Below, piece after piece: positions 48,671 to 58,689 of a stretch of DNA of 64,000 nucleotides (its first letter is position 1; each line of letters starts with the position of its first letter). This DNA comes from Benincasa hispida. Lineage: Eukaryota > Streptophyta > Magnoliopsida > Cucurbitales > Cucurbitaceae. The stretch spans positions 41,154,372 through 41,218,371 of the forward strand of contig NC_052350.1 in the NCBI RefSeq assembly GCF_009727055.1, written 5' to 3'. The position numbers and the translations under genes were made by a program. The notes beneath the pieces were generated by a model. It did not search any database. It was given only the letters and a program-made list of their open reading frames with translations, and was not told where the DNA came from.

Positions 48671-49506
48671 AATATCTGTAGGGATGGCATAAAAACTTAC
48701 GGGATCTCGACTCAATCAGGTCGAAGAATCTCCAGTTTGACTAGGAATAAGGGTCAAACTGGGGATTGGGCAGGGACAGGGAGAGGATCCCTGCCCTGAC
48801 CCCGACTCTGAAATTTATATGTTTTAATTATAATATGATTTGTGTGTGTGTGTATATATATATTTAGCCCAACCCATATCTATTTTATCCAATATTTATT
48901 TGGCTCACTTTTATTTTATACTTATTTGACCCAAAATTTAGGACATTGGTCGTTGTATAAGACATTTGAATTTATTTCATTTTAAACTTTATTTAATACG
49001 TGAACTTGTAGAATTTGACTTGTGAATTTATGAATTTGTAGAATTTATAGAATTTGACTTATGAATTTGTGAACTTGTGAATTTGTAGAATTTATAGAAT
49101 TTGACTCATAGATTTATGAGCTTTAGAATTTATAGAATTTGTTTATTTTATTTCATGGGTTTGTGTCTATTAAATTTTGTTTATTTTTTATGCCTCAAAT
49201 TAAAAAAATGAAATATATAAGATTTAAAAGAAAAATATATAATAATTTAAATGGGGAATATCTGGGGGTAATTAAGATGTGAATCCTCACGGGGATTAAC
49301 AAGGGTATCCCTGCGGAAATTAATAGGGGAAACAGGAAATCGGTCCCCGTAAGGATCTATTTCCCCGACAGGGAATGCCTGCCGCCATCTCCACCTTCAA
49401 ATGACAGGGACAAAGGTAAGAATAGGGGTAAATTTCCCTGGGGGGACAGGGCTGGGGAACCCTTCCCTATCCCGCCCTCACCCCCGTTGCCAACCCTAAA
49501 TTTCTA
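48671..49506. mobile_element. Non-autonomous hAT-like element inserted in gag
   Basis: The element is 48679-49498 (820 bp). It begins TAGGGATGGCA; the reverse complement of its end is TAGGGTTGGCA. The 8-bp flanks AATATCTG (48671-48678) and AATTTCTA (49499-49506) agree at 6 of 8 positions, as for an old hAT 8-bp target duplication. The interior has GGGGACAGGG and CCCTGCCC(T)GACCCC-type subterminal repeats, a (TG)n(TA)n microsatellite at about 48840-48862 and a GAATTTGTAGAATTTATAG tandem at 49007-49150. No coding capacity. Confidence 0.75.
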
Positions 49507-49650
49507 AAACTACAACCACTAGCCGACTAAATATTTTCTTGTGCCTGCATTGTCGTCTTCATATCTGGATTCTAGGGTATTCCATATAAATTTTGCAGAT
49601 TTTTAGATGACGAACAAATCAAATAAAGAATTTTTTCATATGGTTGAGCA
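49507..49650 (-). pseudogene. Tnt1-like gag fragment between two insertions
   Basis: Read on the minus strand with frame changes it gives LLNHMKK, FDLFV, KSAKFIW, ESRYEDDNAGTRKY, which is typical copia gag (UBN2-type) wording. It links the gag start at 51.6-51.8 kb to the gag end at 48.67 kb, with LTR B on one side and the hAT-like element on the other. Confidence 0.65.
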
Positions 49651-51605
49651 TGATGGAACACGAGACATACGCAGCAGAATAAGGAACTAATTACACTCTA
49701 ATTGCTTCTAATTAAAAGGAAAATAACATGCAACCCTAAATTAATTAATTAGGATTTTTTTTGAAAAAATACATTTGAAGCTCCCGAAATGCTTTCATCT
49801 CCACATGAACACAAACTGGACAACCACAAGAGCTGACCTACTATCCTCTGGACTCAGAACCGGATTGTGGGACCTGATTGATGAAGAAACCGAGAGAGAG
49901 AAAGAGATGGAAATAGGAGATAGATTTTTTGGGTTGGGTCTTTATTTTTTCAGCCCAATTTTAGAAACTAAATTTGGCAAAAATTGCAAAAGCTTTTCAT
50001 CTAATTTGAAAGTCCAAATTTATAGAAAAAAGTCATGCAACAATTGCATGAAACAAATTCATAAAAACTCAACACCTAGAATCCACTATCTAAGTGGGCT
50101 TAATGTCTCCACTATAAGCCAACACCTAGCCCACTATCTTGTTAGTGAAATTATCCAACAAAAGTTTGGATTTTCTCACTAACTTTAGTCAAAGAGCAAA
50201 ATAGTCATTTTGTCAAAGTCAAACTTTGACGGAAAGTCAACATTTTGACTTTTTATGATTTTTTCCGTGTTGACTAATTTTGACCTCCCGAGCATGAATC
50301 CACATTCATTTTCTCGAAATTCAAATCACATTTGAATATAAAGCCGGTCAAAATTTGACTTTTCAAAGTCAAAAGTCAACTCTTTGACTTTTTACATTTT
50401 TGACCATTTCCATTATTTTCGAGCTTCCGAATATGAACGTATTCATATTCTTGATATCTAAATCACATTTAAATATTAAAGTTGTATCTCTAAATTGAAA
50501 AACCGACCACTATATCACATATACTTGTTGGTTTCTCTCTCTTCACCTAATTCGAACAATTTGAATTATTCTATCATACTGTTCTAAGTTTATTCCATAT
50601 GAGCTAGTAGAGAAATCTAATGGACCTATAGATCATGGGCTCCAACGATCCAAGATTAGCTAGCTAAACTCTTTAGACGGAGCTAATCAACTTTCGTTAA
50701 CTCACGGGTCATTCCACTATAGTCTCGTAGTTGCACTCCCCTCACTATAGATATATTTGTGTTCATATGATAAAACCATGATTAGTAAGCTAATCCTTCA
50801 CAGGTTGTTCGTAATCTCAACTTAGTCATAAAAATCGTTCTACCCCCAAGACTACATCTTGTTCCTTAAGTTCCACTGATCCTCTAATGAACAATTGGTT
50901 TAACGTCCAACCTATAAACCGAACCTCTCTCGGGCCGAGGAGAGGGAGGGGCCCCTTGTTCAAGACCTGGATTCAGTACTAAAGGGAACAACCTATCTAC
51001 TATCCCTATAACGAGTAGGAGTGAATTCCATCTTGCACCCTATGTTCCCAGCTATCCACCTGAACTTACCTCTGAAATGGGAGGCTTATTGGGCCAACGA
51101 TAATGAGCCGCCCTTATCTATGCAGATCTAAGGATAATTCCGAGTGAACAGGAGTTCATAGTTAGCTCAGGATTAAGATTAAGTTACCTAGGTCATCAAT
51201 TAACGAAATAATCAGTTTTATACATAAAATGGCGTTTAGAACATAAAAAGTGACTATTTCATGGTTCAATCTTATGTAAACTCTTTACATAGGATGCCAC
51301 CACTTTCATTTATCCACATGAACGGTTTAGGATCACATCGTTTGTACTAACTACAAAATGGGCCGCATCCATAGTGTCCCCAGAATAAGGCGCCCAACCT
51401 CATTCATATACTATAGACCATTTTGGCTATATATTTGAACTTGATCCACATTTATGTCACTACATAAAGTTCAAACTACATTAAATAGCCTCAAGACCTT
51501 AGTTTATTGGATTCAAGATTACAATTTCAATAACAATTTTATCGAAAAACAAAACAGAATATGATTATCAATTTACAAACTACGAGTTTTAGGACATAAA
51601 ATCCA
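49651..51605 (-). mobile_element. LTR B (copy B2), minus orientation, full length
   Basis: About 1955 bp. On the minus strand TGGATTTTATGTCCTAAAAC to GTGTTCCATCA. It is the longest copy in the window and shows the 690 bp missing from B1. It holds the TTGAC/GTCAA cluster (about 50190-50405) and TATA (about 50025). No second LTR or primer site adjoins it, so it is a solo LTR. gag sequence of the Tnt1-like element continues on both sides. A clean target duplication is not seen. The open frame 49775-50182 is inside the LTR. Confidence 0.8.
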
Positions 51606-51814
51606 ACTTGTCAGCATCCATGTCCACGAACAGTTTTGTTGTTCTTCTCGAACTTGTCAGCATCCATGGTGCAAACTACATCAGTAACGGCTTCCTTGAA
51701 GATTATCATGTCAGTGATGGCAACAACATTCTTGGAAGACGTCGAATCTGACATGGCATTAGCATCCTCGAATTTGTCAAGGTTGTCCATGGTGAGAACG
51801 TAGTCCACCTCCAA
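51606..51814 (-). pseudogene. Tnt1-like gag N-terminal fragment
   Basis: On the minus strand an open stretch ends in VVCTMDADKFEKNNKTVRGH, characteristic of a copia gag family, and is then cut by LTR B2. The 18 bp AACTTGTCAGCATCCATG occurs at 51605-51622 and again at 51651-51668, i.e. a partial 46-bp duplication at the insertion border. The 5' part of gag before MSDSTSSKNVV is less certain. Confidence 0.65.
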
Positions 51815-53689
51815 CTACTCAAAGAAGATCAACAGCTTTTATGACTAGCAGTGGTAATTAGCTTCGTCGAGTGACTCCAACTTGGACAGATCTAGGAGAA
51901 CTTTTTCGGATTTGACCGACATAGATAAAAAATTTGCTTTCAAATTGTTAGATGTCGACAGATCCAAAAGCTAGTTGTTTTATCATGGAAATCACTACCT
52001 TGAAAGAAAATTTGGCACGATCATGGTTCGAATCGTTCTTGCCAGATGCTCCCCAAGGTTAACACAACGTCCCCCTTCAAACATGCACTCGTTAGACGGA
52101 GGGGTGTCATCACAACGAGAGAAGTGTTTGCTCAGAGTCGAAGGAGAAGATCAATGAAGAAGAGAAAGATGAAACAGGGATGCAAATAACTGATTTTCCA
52201 GATCTGGGATCTCTGGTTTTGTAAAGCAATTATAGAAGAAGAAGGAGGTCAAGGATCATAAACGTTTGGAAAATAATAAATTCATATCTGAAAAATAATT
52301 GCATCATTAAAAATCCTAAACTTTTTTATTTTTAAATAATTAAAGTTTAAGATTTTGTAAAAAGTTAAAACAAAAAAATAAATAAAATTATTTTCTTTTT
52401 ACGGTTACTTGAATAGACCCGCCTATCCAACTAGACAAACAATAGCGTCGACAACGCGCATGTGGTGAAAGGGTTATACTTCCACCACCAACAAACTACT
52501 ACAAGTCCCTAGAAATGATCTTCTATATATACCATCTACCCACTCCTTAATTCTTTAATGTGGGATTAGTGAAAGGTGCTACTCTCATGTGCCTTTATGG
52601 GCCTTAGGCCTAAAATGTATATGGATCATTCCTAACATCTTCTTCTCCCCTTTTTTTAAGAGAATAAGTTAATGTGGTTGTTGAGAAGTTGTGGGTTCTT
52701 GACTCTTGTGGGATGGGTTCTAATGCATTAATTCTTTAGATCTTCAAAACTCATTCACACACATTTGTTTAGATCTAAAATATGTTTCAATGATGTTTCT
52801 TACCTTCCTATTTTTGTTTTTTTAAAAAAAATGAGAGGGAAGGGAAAGAGAATAAAAACTATGGCATGACTTGATGGCGGTGATGGACTACGACGACTGT
52901 CATTGATGGTGAAGGAAGAAGATGGATGGATGAGATGTAAAAAGAAGAGGGAGAAAAATTAGAGAGAAAAAAAATTAATGTTTTTAAATTTTAATTACTA
53001 AAATTAGAAAAAATATATATATTTAATAAATAAAAAAAAAAACAGGTGTCACATTACCTTTTCGTTAGTAATTAATAGTAATACTAATCGAAGGAACAAG
53101 AATACTATCAAATACAAACCTTAAGGGTTAAAGTGTTGAGTTTGAGACTAATTCAGGGACCAAAACACAATCTAAACCGAATCTCATATTTAAAAAATGA
53201 ATTTATTAAGGATATATCTTTGACTAAAAGGAGGACTCAAAGAGAGAAAGTATGATAAATATGATTTGTAGGGGCATAAAGGGGATGCCAATTCTCTAAA
53301 CCCGTTCAACCCTATTCATGAAAATAATCCAACTCAACCCATATATTTTAAGGTTGTCACCAAGTTGTTTTTTTTTTAGTTTTTTTTAGTGAAAGTGGGA
53401 GATTAATTAACTCATAAGGTAAAAAAAATCAAAGAATGAGTTATTAGTAGAATTTTTGGCAACGAAACCTAGTGTTGTCTCTAATTATTTTTCGAATGGG
53501 ACTCAAGAATGTAGAGTCGAGCTAACTAGAGGAGATGAAAGAGTCAGAAGCTTGCAAAAAGCAAGCCCGTGAAAGTATAGGTCGATCTTAGTCTTGGAAG
53601 GTTGTGTTTGAAAGAAGGGCATTTGGACCAATTGGCCTAGTTGCCTATTTTCATGGATTTTCTTGGAATCTTGTTTGGGCTTGATGACT
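51815..53689. other. Gene-free sequence upstream of the Tnt1-like gag
   Basis: I looked for a 5' LTR and primer site of the Tnt1-like element here and could not find GCTCTGATACCA on the + strand. 52150-52330 is purine-rich leader-like sequence. 52540-52640 and 53080-53180 have the style of dispersed plant repeats (GGGACCAAAACACAATCTAA). No gene supported. Confidence 0.4.
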
Positions 53690-53870
53690 AGAGATGTCCA
53701 TTTAACCCATAGGCCCCAGCCTCGAATGGGGTAGGAAATCTCCGAATACATGGGGAATGGAGGAGGGAGTGGGGAATTTTTTTTCCCATTTACCTTTCGA
53801 GGCCGAGGATGGGGATTATATTCCCCGGCCCCGGCCTTGTCTCGAACCCCCACCCTGCCCTGAGTAGTAA
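53690..53870. repeat. Fragment of a GC-rich hAT-like element, cut at the adapter
   Basis: CTAGAGATGTCCATTTAACC followed by GGGGTAGG, CATGGGGAATGGAGG and CCCCGGCCCCGGCC resembles the GC-rich subterminal style of the 48679-49498 element. It stops exactly where the adapter begins, so its right end is missing from the assembly. Confidence 0.45.
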
Positions 53871-53908
53871 CTGTCTCTTATACACATCTAGATGTGTATA
53901 AGAGACAG
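53871..53908. other. Sequencing adapter: Nextera mate-pair junction (two Tn5 mosaic ends)
   Basis: CTGTCTCTTATACACATCT (53871-53889) is followed immediately by its reverse complement AGATGTGTATAAGAGACAG (53890-53908). This is exactly the 19-bp Tn5 mosaic end twice, head to head, which is the known junction adapter of Nextera mate-pair libraries. It is not plant sequence. On its left a GC-rich repeat breaks off and on its right LTR A starts in the middle, both as expected at an artificial junction. Confidence 0.97.
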
Positions 53909-55070
53909 GTATATGGTGACATACAAGTGGATCATGTCTTGAGTGATAACCAAAATGGTCTGTAGTATATGGATATAGGAGGGAAACTTTATCCTGGTAA
54001 CACTACGGACGCGGTCCTCTTTGTGGAATGGCCATAAGTGTTATGACTTGTCACAGATGGTCTGATCTTGATCATTCGTGTAGGGGACATGCGAGCAGGG
54101 GCGTCCTATACAAAGAGTTTGTATAAGACCTGACCAAAAGTATTAACATCTCGTTATATAACACCGTTCATGAAATCACTTCACTAGGATGACCATAGGT
54201 AACATGACCTCAATCCTGAGTGAGTTGGGAACTCTTACCATTGAGAGCGGTCCTTTGATTTGTATGGGTGCGAGTGGCCAAGTCGCCGATTCAAACCTAC
54301 CATTTTGGGGATTCGTCTGATTTGTGAGCTTGGAACTCAGCTACACAAGATGGAATTCACTCCTTCCACCAAGAAGGGGTAAGTAGATAGATAGCTCCCT
54401 TAAGGGCTGATTCTAAGGCTTGAACGATGTGGCGCCACACACCTTCTCTCAACCCGAGAGGTGTTCACACATAGTTGGACTATGTTGTATTGTTCATTAG
54501 AGGAATCAGTGGTACTTAAGGAGTGAGATGTAACTACAAGGACAAAACGATAAATTGACCCAGCTGTACTTACGAGCATCTGTGAAGGGTCATCATACTC
54601 ATGATTGGTTATATCCAATGGACACAGAAATATATCTGTGGTAAGAAGAGTTCAACTGTTGGTCTTTAGTGGAATGTCTTACAGTTAATGAATGGTACAT
54701 CTCGTGGCTAAAGAGTTTAGTAGCTATTCACGGACCGTTGGAGCTTCGAGTCACAGGTTCATTAGGTCCCCTAGGTAGCTTGGATAAAGTCTAGAATCAG
54801 TATTTGGGTCAGTTTGAATTCAAATTGACAAGGGAGAGTTCAATTATATATTATATAATTGAACTGGTTGATTATATATGATATAATTGACTAAATGTAT
54901 AAGATACATTATTTTGGAGGAAATTAGATATAAATATGATTTATATCATGTGGAGGAGAAATTACTATAATAGATATGTGATATCAAACTATAGAGTAAG
55001 AATATAATATGATTATATTCATTAATTATTAAATTGGTTAATTATACGATAATTGACCTAAAACTTCTCT
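53909..55070 (+). repeat. LTR A fragment (copy A5), truncated at both ends
   Basis: It starts at the GACATACAAGTGGATCATG block about 130 bp into the LTR and runs to about 55070, where the AATTATACGATAATTGACC part gives way to GATA arrays. Landmarks AACTCAGCTACACAAGATGG and TGTGAAGGGTCATCATAC are conserved. The left truncation coincides with the adapter. The open frame at 54400-54618 is incidental. Confidence 0.8.
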
Positions 55071-55079
55071 CGGGTCAGA

Positions 55080-56140
55080 TCGAAAGGAGTCGATATATAT
55101 TGAGATACTACTCTATCTCTATCTATCTCAGATAAACTGATATAGACACCTATCTTTGTCTATCAGGATAGACAAAGATAGAACTCTATCTTTGATTGAT
55201 CTTCACTCCATTTATAATAGCTTATATGGTTGAAACATTCAATTCTTAAAATTTTGAACATGATCAACATCTTATTACTGAAAGTGCGTAAATGATTGAT
55301 GATGTATTGTATTATTATTTGTATATCTTAGATAGACAGAGATAATGCTCTATCTCTGTCTATCTCAGATAGACAGATATAGATGCCTATCTTTGTCTAT
55401 TAGAGATAGACAAAGATAGAACTCTATCTTGATAGATAGAGATAAACGCTTATCTTTGTCTATCAGGGATAGTCAAAGATGGAACTCTATCTTTAATTGA
55501 TCTTCACTCTATTTATAATAACTTATATGGTTGGAACATCATATTCTTGATCAACATGTTATTCAATTGAAAATACATAAATGATTGATGATGTATTGTA
55601 TTATCATTTGTCTATCTCAGATAGATAGAGATGGATGCCTATCTTTGTTTAGGGATAGACAAAGATAGAACTCTATCTTTGATTGATCTTCACTCAATTT
55701 ATAATAGCTTATATGGTTGGATCATCGGATCCTTAAAATTTTGAACATGATCAACATCTTATTCAGCTTAAAGTGCATAAATGATTGATGATGAATTATA
55801 TTGTTACTTGTCTATCTTAGATAGATAGAGATAGGCATCTACATATGTCTATCATAGATAGACAGAGATAGACGCCTATCTTTGTGTCTATTAGGGATAG
55901 AAAAAGATAGAACTCTATCTTTTATTGATCTTCACTCCATTTATAATAGCTTATATGGTTGGAACATCGGATAGATAGAGATAAACATAGATAGTGTTTA
56001 TCACTATGCATACCTATAGTCATAGATAGAGATAGAACTCTATCACTGTCCATCTGATAGACACTGATAAAGTTCCATCTTCGTCTATGACTTATAGACA
56101 AATATATAACTCTATTTCTATCTAATATTTTAATTATGTG
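55080..56140. repeat. GATA/TATC satellite-like array, block 1
   Basis: Imperfect palindromes such as CTATCTCAGATAGACAGAGA and CTATCTTTGTCTATCAGGGA alternate with a constant spacer (TTGATCTTCACTCCATTTAT, AGCTTATATGGTTGGAAC, CATAAATGATTGATGATG). Spacer landmark CTTCACT recurs at 55202, 55502, 55688 and 55930, so the unit is about 190-300 bp. Confidence 0.85.
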
Positions 56141-56235
56141 TTTCTTACAAAATCTTAGTGATAGAGTTTCATTATGAGTTTCTCATATAATCTTTTTTTT
56201 TTCCATTTTGCAAAATAACATGACTATTCCTATAG

Positions 56236-57175
56236 TTATTTTTTTTTTAGAGGACGGTGGAATGATTATTACTGCTATGAGAATTATGAAGTTGGTGGAA
56301 TTTTGGTAGATGACTGTATAGACTTTAATAGTTTAGTTGGTTTAATATATGAAGAGGTTCAATTGAATAGGTTGGTAGATTTGTAAATTTTATTTGATTT
56401 TGGTAAAAAAAAAAAATAGCATTCAAACTGTGATTCCAATAAAAAAATGACAATGATGTTTTTTGGTATCTGACTTTGGCTAAAGATGCAATCAGTAGAC
56501 ATCCATTAATTGCTCATGTAAGTATTTGTTCTTTGGAAGGGTCTTCTACTTCTAATAGTAGTGTGGGTGCTATTAGTAGTGTAGGTGACGATGGTGATAA
56601 AATTTTATATTTAGGTTCTTCTTCTTCTTCAAATAATGAAGTTATAAGAGATATTTTTTTATGGTGATTTGAAGGTAAAAAATGTATTTGAAAGTAAAGA
56701 AGTACTTTCAAAGTGTTTTTACATAAATGTAATGAAGAATAATTTTCAATTTAGAACTACAAGATCAAATTCAAAGTCTATTGAATTCAAATGTTTGCAA
56801 GAAGGTTGCAATTGGTATGTTAGGGCATCTCGATATAAGAATAGCGCATTGTGGATGCTTAAGAAGTACATTTTTTAGCATGATTGTCCATTGTACACAA
56901 CTCAAAGTTGTTATAGGCAAACTTCTTCATCAGTAATTGCAATTGCTTGATTGATGATTTTAGGTTCATGTCTACTGATCAATCCATTCCTAGAGGCATT
57001 ATCCATAAGGCCCGTACAAAACTTAGAGTTAATATAAGTTATCAAAAAGTTTGAAGGGCAAAAGAACACATAGTAAAGATGTTAAAAAGGTGATGTAGTT
57101 GAATCATACACCTTATTTTCAAGATTTTTTGAAAAGTTGAATGAAATGAATCCATGTATGATCCATTTTTCTTAG
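56236..57175 (+). pseudogene. MULE (Mutator-like) transposase N-terminal fragment
   Basis: Frames give LVGLIYEEVQLNRLVDL-like text at 56320-56390, then NDNDVFWYLTLAKDAISRHP (about 56440-56510), a Ser/Gly stretch, and VKNVFESKEVLSKCFYI, NNFQFRTTRSNSKS, EFKCLQEGCNWYVRASRYKN (about 56672-56850), which is the zinc-binding MuDR N-terminal DNA-binding domain (C..C then H..C continuing into HDCPLYT after a stop at 56877). About 56965-57050 gives STDQSIPRGIIHKARTKL. The catalytic DDE domain is absent. Stops and one shift make it a pseudogene. It splits the GATA array. Confidence 0.75.
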
Positions 57176-57179
57176 CAAA

Positions 57180-57695
57180 TTCCTATCATTGTCTATCTAG
57201 ATAGATAGTGATAGTTGTCTATCACTGTCTATCTCAAATAGACAAGGATAGATGTCTATCACTGTCTATCTAGTGATAGTTGTCTATCACTGTCCGTCTC
57301 AGATAGTGCTCTATCTCTATCTATCTCAGATAGACAGAGATAAACGTCTATCTTTGTCTATCATGGATGTAGAATGATAGAACTTTATCTTTGATTGATC
57401 TTCACTCGATTTATAATAGCTTATATGATTGGAACATAGGATTCTTAAAATTTTGAACACGATCAAAATCTTATTCAATTGAAAGTGCATAAATGATTGA
57501 TGACATATAGTATTATTATATTTATCTTAGATAGACAGAGATAGTGCTCTATCTTTATGTATCTCAGATAGACAACTATCTTTATCTATCTGTGATAGAC
57601 AAATATAGAACTCTATGTGATAGATAGAGATAAACGCCTATCTTTATCTATCAGGGATAAACAAAGATAGAAATCTATCTTTGATTGAACTTCAC
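57180..57695. repeat. GATA/TATC satellite-like array, block 2
   Basis: Same palindromic units and spacer as block 1 (CTTCACT at 57390 and 57688, about 298 bp apart). It resumes directly after the MULE fragment, so the fragment may have been inserted into, or be framed by, the array. Confidence 0.85.
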
Positions 57696-57779
57696 TTGAG
57701 AGTTCCAAAAGAGACAAGCATGTTGAAAATTAGTCTTTTTTTTTATGTTGAAAAATAGTCATTTGTCTCATAAAGTTGA

Positions 57780-58200
57780 GTTCGTAAATAAGTCTTTTGT
57801 CTCGTGAAGTAACTTCACAAGACAAACTTACAACATTACGAAACAAATGAGATAATCTGTCATTTTTCTTGTAAAGTTATAAGTTTGTCTTGTGAAGTTA
57901 CTTCACGAGACAAAAGACAGAAATGAACTCAACTTTATGAGACAAAAGATTAACTTTAAGCTCTCATAAAGTTGAGTTCATTTTTGTCTTTTGTCTCGTG
58001 AAGTAACTCCACGGGACAATCTATTAATCTTCATGAGAGGTATTTATTTTTTTTATAATGTTCTAAGTTTGTCTTGTGAAATTATTTCACGAGGTGTCTC
58101 ATGAAGTAATTTCATAGGACAATCTATTCATCTTCACGAGACGTATTTATTTTTTTATAATGTTGTACGTTTTTCTCGTGAACTTACTTCACGGGACAAA
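57780..58200. repeat. Cluster of six 25-bp palindromes
   Basis: Near-perfect palindromes of the form GTCTCGTGAAGT..ACTTCACGAGAC at 57799-57823, 57887-57911, 57993-58017, 58071-58093, 58096-58120 and 58174-58197. The last four lie in about 103-bp tandem units with TATTTATTTTTTTATAATGT in between. Each could form a stem of up to 12 bp. Confidence 0.85.
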
Positions 58201-58214
58201 AGACAGAAATGAAT

Positions 58215-58445
58215 AATAGCCATCTATCACTGTCTATTTGAGATAGATAGAGATAGTGCTCTATCTGTCTATCTTAATTCAAATTTATCAATAATAGCCC
58301 TCTATCACTTTCTATCTAAGATAAAGATAGCCCTCTATCACTATCTAGAGAATAGACGGAGATAGCTATCTTAGATAGACAGTGATAGTGCTTTACCACT
58401 TTCTATCTCAGATAGACAGAGATAAGACTATCTCAATTCAAATTT
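58215..58445. repeat. GATA/TATC array, block 3
   Basis: TATCACTGTCTATTTGAGAT and GATAGACAGTGATAGTGCT units, no spacer landmark. Continuation of the same repeat family on the far side of the palindrome cluster. Confidence 0.75.
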
Positions 58446-58689
58446 ATCAATAATTGATCCACTTAGATAAACAAGTATACATTGATGTTAAAGTTTTTCA
58501 ATAGTTGCTAAAGTTCCTAATATAGATAGTGATAGTACAACAAGACAATGAACAAAACATGTTAATTTTATAAATTCCAGAAGTAGTTGATTGTCAACAA
58601 GTAGAAAGAAACTACAAATTGTATAAAGTAGAAAACTAAGTACAATGAAATGTTCAATTTGAAGCTTTACAAACTGTATAGAGTAATTC

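Noticed and set aside
49775..50182. 135-codon open frame on the + strand
   Set aside because: Antisense to LTR B2, covering its leader and TTGAC cluster; not conserved in LTR B1.
53871..53908. 38-bp perfect inverted repeat considered as a genuine transposon end or terminator
   Set aside because: It is base for base the engineered Tn5 mosaic end pair used in library preparation, so an artefact is the only reasonable reading.
57780..58200. Palindrome cluster considered as a CRISPR-like array
   Set aside because: Spacing and spacers are themselves repeated, the sequence is plant nuclear, and no cas genes exist. It is a palindromic tandem repeat.
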